Of a stretch of DNA of 10,410 nucleotides, positions 6,120 to 10,410 are shown piece by piece. Each line of letters opens with the position of its first letter. Position 1 is the first letter of the stretch. The DNA is from Anaerolineae bacterium (GTDB lineage Bacteria > Chloroflexota > Anaerolineae > B4-G1 > SLSP01). The stretch covers positions 1-10,410 of the forward strand of contig JAFGKB010000236.1 of assembly GCA_016928755.1 (NCBI GenBank), given 5' to 3'. Both the position numbers and the translations under genes were made by a program. The notes beneath the pieces were generated by a model. It saw only the letters and a list, made by a program, of their open reading frames with translations, was not told the origin of the DNA and ran no database searches.

Positions 6120-8036
6120 TTATGAAGTATCACTCCAATCATAAACAACAAAGAGCAAGACATTACTCCCGGCCGCTCTGACTTCCTCAAGCCGGCCTCC
6201 GGGGTATAAGGATTGCAGGGTAACTAACTCACCTAACCGGTCACCCAATATCACAAACCGTGCCGGTGTAGTCACCGTTTCGGGGAGTTCACCGGGAAGG
6301 ACATCCATACCCGGCTGGTCACGCAGCAGAAAAGCCAACGCACCAAAATCCCAATAGAGTACCGGAGGACCTAAGAAGTAAACCGTACTACCCGCTAAGG
6401 GGTGCGCTTGGTGGTAATGAGCAAATTCCGTAGCAACTTGAGAGGTGGGATTTCCATAAACGCGCCGGGGCGTATAGATAAGAAAATAGAATGTGCTGTT
6501 TAATACGATAATCGCGGCCAATAGAAACCGGAGTGCGATCTCACGAGTTTCACGGTACTTAAAGAACTCTCCCAGGGCTTCCACAGCCCACGCTACCAAC
6601 AAGGCCACTGCCGGCACCAGAAGAAGTCCCCGCTGGCTACTAGGCGGGTTCTCAGTCATCCCCCAAGCCATAAGGACAGTAGACCAGAACCATAAGAGAG
6701 TTAAGCCTCGCGAGGGCCAACGCCAACGCAACACAGTAGCAACCATACCGACTAGCATCAGCGTCCCGGTTAAGAAATCTACCAGGGGTGCTTGAGGAAA
6801 ATACCATAATGTGGTATCAGGCGTATAGTGGAAAGCCGTCACAGCCTTAAAGAATTGTTTTAACAACAGCGTAGCCACCGGTTGCCCGGTCTGTTGAGCT
6901 TCAAAAGCCAGCCACCCAGAGGCAAAGATACTGACAGAGTGATACCGGGCGACCAGGTTTTCAGGATGGGCCGAGTACCACATTAACAACGGCAATAAGA
7001 CCACAAGAAATCCCAGAATCATCAACCCTATACCTTTTACATAGCGGCTGATAAATCTCGGTTCTACTAAGGCCCGCCATACCAGGAAAAAACCGGCAAG
7101 AAACCCCACCCAACGCGCGCCGAAGTACCCGTACCACCCCAGAGCTACTACCATCCCGGTTAAGCCCCATGCAGCGGAAGGTTGGACAGCATCCGGGGCA
7201 TGCAATGCCTGCCACAATAGCCACAAGGCCAGCGTAGCCACTAACGGGTCTGCAATCTGGTTAGATGCTAAACGGCTAAAATGAATATGGTAGGCAGTAG
7301 CCGCGACCACAATTGCAGCCACCCATCCGGCCTGTTTGCCCCCCAGAGAACGGACTAACAGAAATGTGGTCAGGACCGTGAGCGTTCCTATAAGCGCAGA
7401 TAACAACCGTGCCCCGGCCATCGTCGCGCCAAAGATGCGTATACTGATGCCATAGGCGAATAATGACATTGTGGGTACGGTGTACCAGCCGGTGGTAAAG
7501 GGATTACCCAGGGGATGCTCTGCCAAGCGCAGACCATCCAAAGCCTGCGTGCCCTCATCCCCACCGAAGTTGCCGGGGATGGAATCTAAAGCCACCCCCC
7601 GCAGCAGGAAGGCAGTGACTAACAAAATAATAAGGCCGGCCTGCTCCCGGCGCGACAGCGAGAGAGAGGGTAAATGTTGCTTCCAGTGACGGGGAACGAG
7701 AGTAACCATAAACCCAATCAGTGCCACAAGCCAGAAGAGAAACAGAATCGTGAAATCGGAATGGGGATCACGATGGCGTGCCGCAATGCCAACCGCAAGA
7801 GACAATAACAGTGCGCCCCCACGCCCCCCCATACGCAGCCAAGTAGAGAGAGACCACCGGGACCAGTGAGTCAAACCCCGGCTCGGCAAAGCGTTAGCAG
7901 GGCGTCCTAATGAGAAGAACAGTCCCCCTATCCCTACGATAAGGACCAGAAGACCTTCCCAAATATGGAAACCGGCACCAAGGGCATAAGTCCCGGTCAG
8001 TGTCAGGGCCAGCGAAACAGCCGCGAAAAGATTCAT
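6120..8036 (-). CDS. PMT-type membrane glycosyltransferase (GT39/PMT_2-like) with N-terminal membrane extension
   Basis: The 638-residue polytopic protein is probably a polyprenyl-phosphate-sugar-dependent glycosyltransferase acting at the outer face of the membrane. Residues 1-135 form an extra N-terminal part with about four hydrophobic helices and an Arg-rich loop. The PMT-like core then begins with a helix at about 133-149. Its following loop carries Asp160-Glu161 (NFGGDEGTQALDG), the catalytic acidic position of the family. Further helices continue to about 515, with a short soluble end (about 520-638) containing a probable small alpha/beta domain. A segment around PDTTLWYFPQAPLVDFLTG corresponds to GDPEWLYNIADRPVFGWLG of the plus-strand enzyme, so the two are probably distant paralogs. 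The ATG at 8036 is 18 nt after the regulator's stop, so they are probably co-transcribed. Substrate is unknown. Confidence 0.85.
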   Translation of the reverse strand: MNLFAAVSLALTLTGTYALGAGFHIWEGLLVLIVGIGGLFFSLGRPANALPSRGLTHWSRWSLSTWLRMGGRGGALLLSLAVGIAARHRDPHSDFTILFLFWLVALIGFMVTLVPRHWKQHLPSLSLSRREQAGLIILLVTAFLLRGVALDSIPGNFGGDEGTQALDGLRLAEHPLGNPFTTGWYTVPTMSLFAYGISIRIFGATMAGARLLSALIGTLTVLTTFLLVRSLGGKQAGWVAAIVVAATAYHIHFSRLASNQIADPLVATLALWLLWQALHAPDAVQPSAAWGLTGMVVALGWYGYFGARWVGFLAGFFLVWRALVEPRFISRYVKGIGLMILGFLVVLLPLLMWYSAHPENLVARYHSVSIFASGWLAFEAQQTGQPVATLLLKQFFKAVTAFHYTPDTTLWYFPQAPLVDFLTGTLMLVGMVATVLRWRWPSRGLTLLWFWSTVLMAWGMTENPPSSQRGLLLVPAVALLVAWAVEALGEFFKYRETREIALRFLLAAIIVLNSTFYFLIYTPRRVYGNPTSQVATEFAHYHQAHPLAGSTVYFLGPPVLYWDFGALAFLLRDQPGMDVLPGELPETVTTPARFVILGDRLGELVTLQSLYPGGRLEEVRAAGSNVLLFVVYDWSDTS

Positions 8037-8054
8037 TCCCGGCAGCTCAAACTA

Positions 8055-9029
8055 TTATGAACAAAGTTTATAGATGCGTTCAGATGTCTCGCGAGCGCGA
8101 TGGCGCAATAGGCCCAATGGCGAAGTACCACGAATCGCAACCGCTAACAAGGCATTGACATCAACACTAATAGCATACAGCATATAGTCATCACCGGTAA
8201 TACTTTGCTCAAAGCGACGTTGTTCCTGTCCCAAGATACGGGCGACCTTCTCCGAAGTCATCCAGCCATGCACCACAGCGCGGGCCACCGCGTCGGCCTC
8301 ACTGGTATTCAGATGGCCTACCGAGGTAACCATACGCCGGCCAAGTGTCAGCAAAACACAGTCGGCAGCCAGTTCCTGGGCCAAGCTATCCATCAAGGAG
8401 CGAATACGGTCCTTATTAGCCAGCACAGCATCGCTAGATAACCCCCATCCCGACAAACCACCGCCGGCAGCCTGTGACTCCGGTTCTGTCTCAGATTCAG
8501 GTTCTTCTTCCTGGACAGGTTCAGGCGCAACAAACACCGGTGCAGTCTTGACCTGGGGGACCTGGATTTGAGGCTCCGGCTGGGGGTCCGGTTCAAAAAC
8601 AAGTTGGGGCTTAGGTGGTGGGGCGACCGGAGCCGGTGCAGCCGGCTCGGAGACAGCTATAGTCGCCAGCAACGGTGACTGGAGAGCTTCGGCAATACGC
8701 GCCGGTAATTCCGGGATAAAGAAAGGCTTAGGCAACACGCCCTGTACCGGAATCTCCGCCGCCGCTTCGGGGATCTGTTCACCCATCATCGGGATCAACA
8801 CTAATCGCATTGAAGGTGACAGTTCCCGCAACTGTTTGGCCAATGCAAAAGTATCCGGGTCCTTTAATGCAATATCCAATAATGCCATATCCGGGGGATG
8901 AGAGCGTGCAGAATCGAGGGCCGTACTGCCATCTTCAAAACTCTGCACATCATACCCCTGACGTTGCAATTCATCGGTGAGCAACATCGCAAACGCTTGA
9001 TTGGGATCGACAACCACAATATGTGTCAT
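8055..9029 (-). CDS. Response regulator: REC domain, acidic/Pro-rich linker, Roadblock/LC7-like C-terminal domain
   Basis: The 324-residue cytoplasmic protein has a receiver domain at about 1-118 with Asp8, phospho-acceptor Asp52 (LLDIAL) and Lys101 (LPKPF). The second acidic residue usually next to Asp8 is replaced (VDPNQ). The conserved Thr/Ser switch before the fourth loop is replaced by Pro80-Met81 (LIPMMGE), so phospho-signalling may be altered. A low-complexity Pro/Glu linker (about 124-198) leads to a C-terminal domain (about 205-320). Its pattern (LAQELAADCVLLTLGRRMV, then GDDYMLYAISVDVNALLAV) resembles the Roadblock/LC7/MglB-like fold, which is associated with small GTPases of the MglA type. 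No DNA-binding domain is seen. ATG 9029 has GAGG 7 nt upstream. It probably heads an operon with the following glycosyltransferase. The REC call is firm and the Roadblock call moderate. Confidence 0.82.
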   Translation of the reverse strand: MTHIVVVDPNQAFAMLLTDELQRQGYDVQSFEDGSTALDSARSHPPDMALLDIALKDPDTFALAKQLRELSPSMRLVLIPMMGEQIPEAAAEIPVQGVLPKPFFIPELPARIAEALQSPLLATIAVSEPAAPAPVAPPPKPQLVFEPDPQPEPQIQVPQVKTAPVFVAPEPVQEEEPESETEPESQAAGGGLSGWGLSSDAVLANKDRIRSLMDSLAQELAADCVLLTLGRRMVTSVGHLNTSEADAVARAVVHGWMTSEKVARILGQEQRRFEQSITGDDYMLYAISVDVNALLAVAIRGTSPLGLLRHRARETSERIYKLCS

Positions 9030-9057
9030 ACCATAACCTCAGATAGGAGATACTACA

Positions 9058-9085
9058 ATTGTAACGAGGACGTGAGAAAAAGCAA
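9058..9085 (-). promoter_or_regulatory. Candidate promoter for the response regulator operon
   Basis: On the minus strand TTGCTT (9085-9080) and TACAAT (9063-9058) are separated by 16 nt, the same spacing as the rpsU promoter. The -10 matches consensus at five of six positions; the -35 only at TTG. The -10 lies inside the 10-bp palindrome TACAATTGTA (9054-9063). The start codon of the regulator is about 28 nt downstream, after a GAGG ribosome-binding site. Confidence 0.4.
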
Positions 9086-9112
9086 ATATAAAAAATGCTC
9101 TCATAATAAGCA

Positions 9113-9141
9113 GAGAGGACTGAGTTGAACTCAGTCCTCTC
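9113..9141 (-). terminator. Strong hairpin terminator after the repeat-protein gene
   Basis: GAGAGGACTGAG (9113-9124) and CTCAGTCCTCTC (9130-9141) form a perfect 12-bp stem around a 5-nt loop, beginning 24 nt after the stop of the repeat protein. On the minus strand the stem is followed by TGCTTATT and then, 17 nt on, a run of six T (9095-9090). That gap makes it an imperfect intrinsic terminator, but the position between two minus-strand transcription units supports the role. Confidence 0.7.
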
Positions 9142-9164
9142 GAAGTTACTCAGACAAAATAGAT

Positions 9165-10410
9165 TTAGGATTCGCTATTGCGCCAGGTAATAGGCAGATA
9201 CAACCAATATCCAGTGTCTACGACGTCAGGATCGAGGTAATCAGGTGTACCATCATCATCCGTATCAACAGCATCCTCAGGATCACCATCCACATTGAGG
9301 TCTGGCTGCTCGTTGATAGTAAGTATACCGTCGTCGTCGTCGTCGTCATCCAGGTAATCGGGTGTGCCGTCATTATCAGTATCCTGGTAACAGTTGCCAC
9401 CCTCACAGACACACTTGGGATCATCCTCTTGACAATCACCTGTCTCATAAATAGTATACACACTATCCCCATCATCGTCCAAATCCTTGTAATCAGGGGT
9501 ATCATCATCGTCGGTGTCCACGTAGCAAGCGTCACCATCGCAGAAACACCCATCGGTATCAGGATTAGCGGCATCGGGGGTACAGGTCACAGCTTCATAT
9601 TCAGTATGAACACTATCCCCATCATCATCGGGATCGGCAAAATCTGGAGTACCATCATTATTGGTATCCACAGAGCAGGTGTCCCCAACGCAGGCACAAT
9701 TATCAGTACCCTCGTTAGCAGCATCAGGGGTACACACCTCTAGCTCGTCGGCCGTAGCCACGCTGTCGCCGTCATCATCGGGGTCCTTGTAATCCGCCTT
9801 ACCATCGTTGTCGGTGTCCACATAGCAAGCGTCGCCATCACAGACACAGCCATCGGTATCAGGATTACCGGCATCCGGCGTGCAGGTCACAGCTTCATCT
9901 TCTGTAGCCACCCCGTCGCCATCATCATCATCATCCAGATAATCAGCCGTACCATCGCCATTCGTATCTATGGCATCATCAGGATTACCATCCCCATTAG
10001 GATCAACTCCCTCCTGAGCAGTAGGCACGCCGTCATCATCATCATCATCATCCAGGTAATCAGGGGTGCCATCACCATCGGTATCTATAGCATCATCAGG
10101 ATTACCATCGCCATTGGGATCAGCCCCTTCTTGGTCGGTATTCAGCCCATCACCATCATCATCATCATCCAGATAATCAGGCGTGCCATCACCATCAGTA
10201 TCTACGGCATCATCGGGATTGCCATCACCATTGGGATCAGCACCCTCTTGGTCGGTGTCTAGTCCATCGCCATCATCATCATTATCCAAGTAATCAGGGG
10301 TGCCATCACCATCGGTATCTATGGCATCATCAGGATTTCCATCACCATTAGGGTCAGCTCCTTCATGGTCAGTATCCAGTCCATCGCCATCATCGTCATT
10401 ATCCAGGTAA
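9165..10410 (-). CDS. Secreted calcium-binding repeat protein (thrombospondin type-3-like), 5' end outside window
   Basis: The frame is open through the right edge, so the N-terminus and any signal peptide are missing; 414 codons are visible. The visible part is extremely Asp-rich and consists of nine repeats with DxDxDGxxD loops typical of thrombospondin type-3/calcium-binding repeats. Such proteins are usually exported and rigidified by Ca2+. Four 39-residue units without Cys come first, then three 50-residue and one 45-residue units each with four Cys (spaced like C-x11-C-x-C-x4-C), then one more 39-residue unit. The last residues, GYWLYLPITWRNSES, are hydrophobic-aromatic and unlike the repeats, resembling the Tyr-Leu-Pro...Arg tail common on Chloroflexota exported proteins. 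An internal TTG at 10289 is not a real start. A structural or adhesive surface role is inferred; the exact function is unknown. Confidence 0.88.
   Translation of the reverse strand, partial: YLDNDDDGDGLDTDHEGADPNGDGNPDDAIDTDGDGTPDYLDNDDDGDGLDTDQEGADPNGDGNPDDAVDTDGDGTPDYLDDDDDGDGLNTDQEGADPNGDGNPDDAIDTDGDGTPDYLDDDDDDDGVPTAQEGVDPNGDGNPDDAIDTNGDGTADYLDDDDDGDGVATEDEAVTCTPDAGNPDTDGCVCDGDACYVDTDNDGKADYKDPDDDGDSVATADELEVCTPDAANEGTDNCACVGDTCSVDTNNDGTPDFADPDDDGDSVHTEYEAVTCTPDAANPDTDGCFCDGDACYVDTDDDDTPDYKDLDDDGDSVYTIYETGDCQEDDPKCVCEGGNCYQDTDNDGTPDYLDDDDDDDGILTINEQPDLNVDGDPEDAVDTDDDGTPDYLDPDVVDTGYWLYLPITWRNSES
9240..10409 (-). repeat. Tandem coding repeats, 117-bp and 150-bp units
   Basis: Repeats in reading order: 117-bp units at 10409-10293, 10292-10176, 10175-10059 and 10058-9942; 150-bp units at 9941-9792, 9791-9642 and 9641-9492; one 135-bp unit at 9491-9357; one 117-bp unit at 9356-9240. 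The first three 117-bp units differ at only a few protein positions, which indicates recent duplication. Each unit opens with Tyr/Phe-x-Asp and an Asp run encoded by GAT/GAC triplets, including an uninterrupted (ATC)6 at 10035-10052. The array probably continues past the window edge. Confidence 0.92.

Noticed and set aside
6090..6135. Direct repeat ATGAAGTA and a weak TAAAG/CTTTA hairpin after the glycosyltransferase stop, as a terminator
   Set aside because: The stem is only 5 bp of A/T-rich pairs with no T-tract; it is more likely chance next to the rpsU promoter.
9218..9743. Long open frames on either strand within the repeat gene
   Set aside because: They are Met/Ile/Thr-rich shadows produced by GAT-rich repeats in other frames.
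9165..10289. Repeat-protein gene starting at the TTG at 10289
   Set aside because: The frame continues upstream in the same repeat pattern to the window edge; this TTG encodes an internal Leu of a repeat unit.
9240..10409. CRISPR-like array suggested by the regular repeats at the right end
   Set aside because: The 117/150-bp periods are coding repeats of an Asp-rich protein in one open frame, with no constant short repeat and variable spacers.

Overview
The window most likely comes from a member of the Chloroflexota (Anaerolineae/Caldilineae-like). This is inferred from three things: the style of two large PMT/ArnT-type membrane glycosyltransferases, one of which carries the C-terminal beta-rich domain common in that phylum; a response regulator with a Roadblock-like tail; and a secreted repeat protein ending in a Tyr-Leu-Pro-Ile...Arg-Asn tail like those of many Chloroflexota exported proteins. 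Codon use and gene order are ordinary chromosomal bacterial DNA. No phage, transposase, plasmid or CRISPR element was seen.

Layout: the left edge (2-41) holds two copies of a short direct repeat resembling a dispersed intergenic repeat. A plus-strand glycosyltransferase (53-1987) follows. Everything else is on the minus strand, so it reads from right to left. The minus-strand genes fall into three blocks. (i) At the right edge is a 5'-truncated, extremely acidic gene (9165-10410) of calcium-binding thrombospondin-3-like repeats, closed by a strong hairpin at 9113-9141. (ii) Next is a two-gene unit with its own candidate promoter: a REC + Roadblock-like regulator (8055-9029), then 18 nt later a second glycosyltransferase (6120-8036). 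(iii) Last is a housekeeping block that starts at a perfect-consensus sigma70 promoter (6054-6081): rpsU, yqeY, a 255-nt spacer with a perfect 12-bp hairpin, then pgpH, ybeY and dgkA with overlapping ends (14 nt and 4 nt). dgkA and the plus-strand glycosyltransferase overlap tail to tail by 14 bp.

The housekeeping block links translation and ribosome maturation (bS21, YqeY, the YbeY endonuclease) with membrane and cell-wall physiology (the putative c-di-AMP phosphodiesterase PgpH and the undecaprenol/diacylglycerol kinase DgkA). Its order matches the Bacillus subtilis rpsU-yqeY ... yqfF-ybeY-dgkA order with the intervening yqeZ-yqfA-yqfB-yqfC-yqfD-phoH genes absent. The flanking genes look lineage-specific and act at the cell surface: polyprenyl-linked glycosyl transfer and a Ca-binding exported protein. 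There is no intergenic stretch longer than about 260 nt. I see no clear candidate for a wholly new multi-gene system. The most unusual items are the two-flavour Cys-containing TSP3 repeat array with its C-terminal tail, the hairpin-bearing spacer in front of pgpH, and the left-edge repeat.
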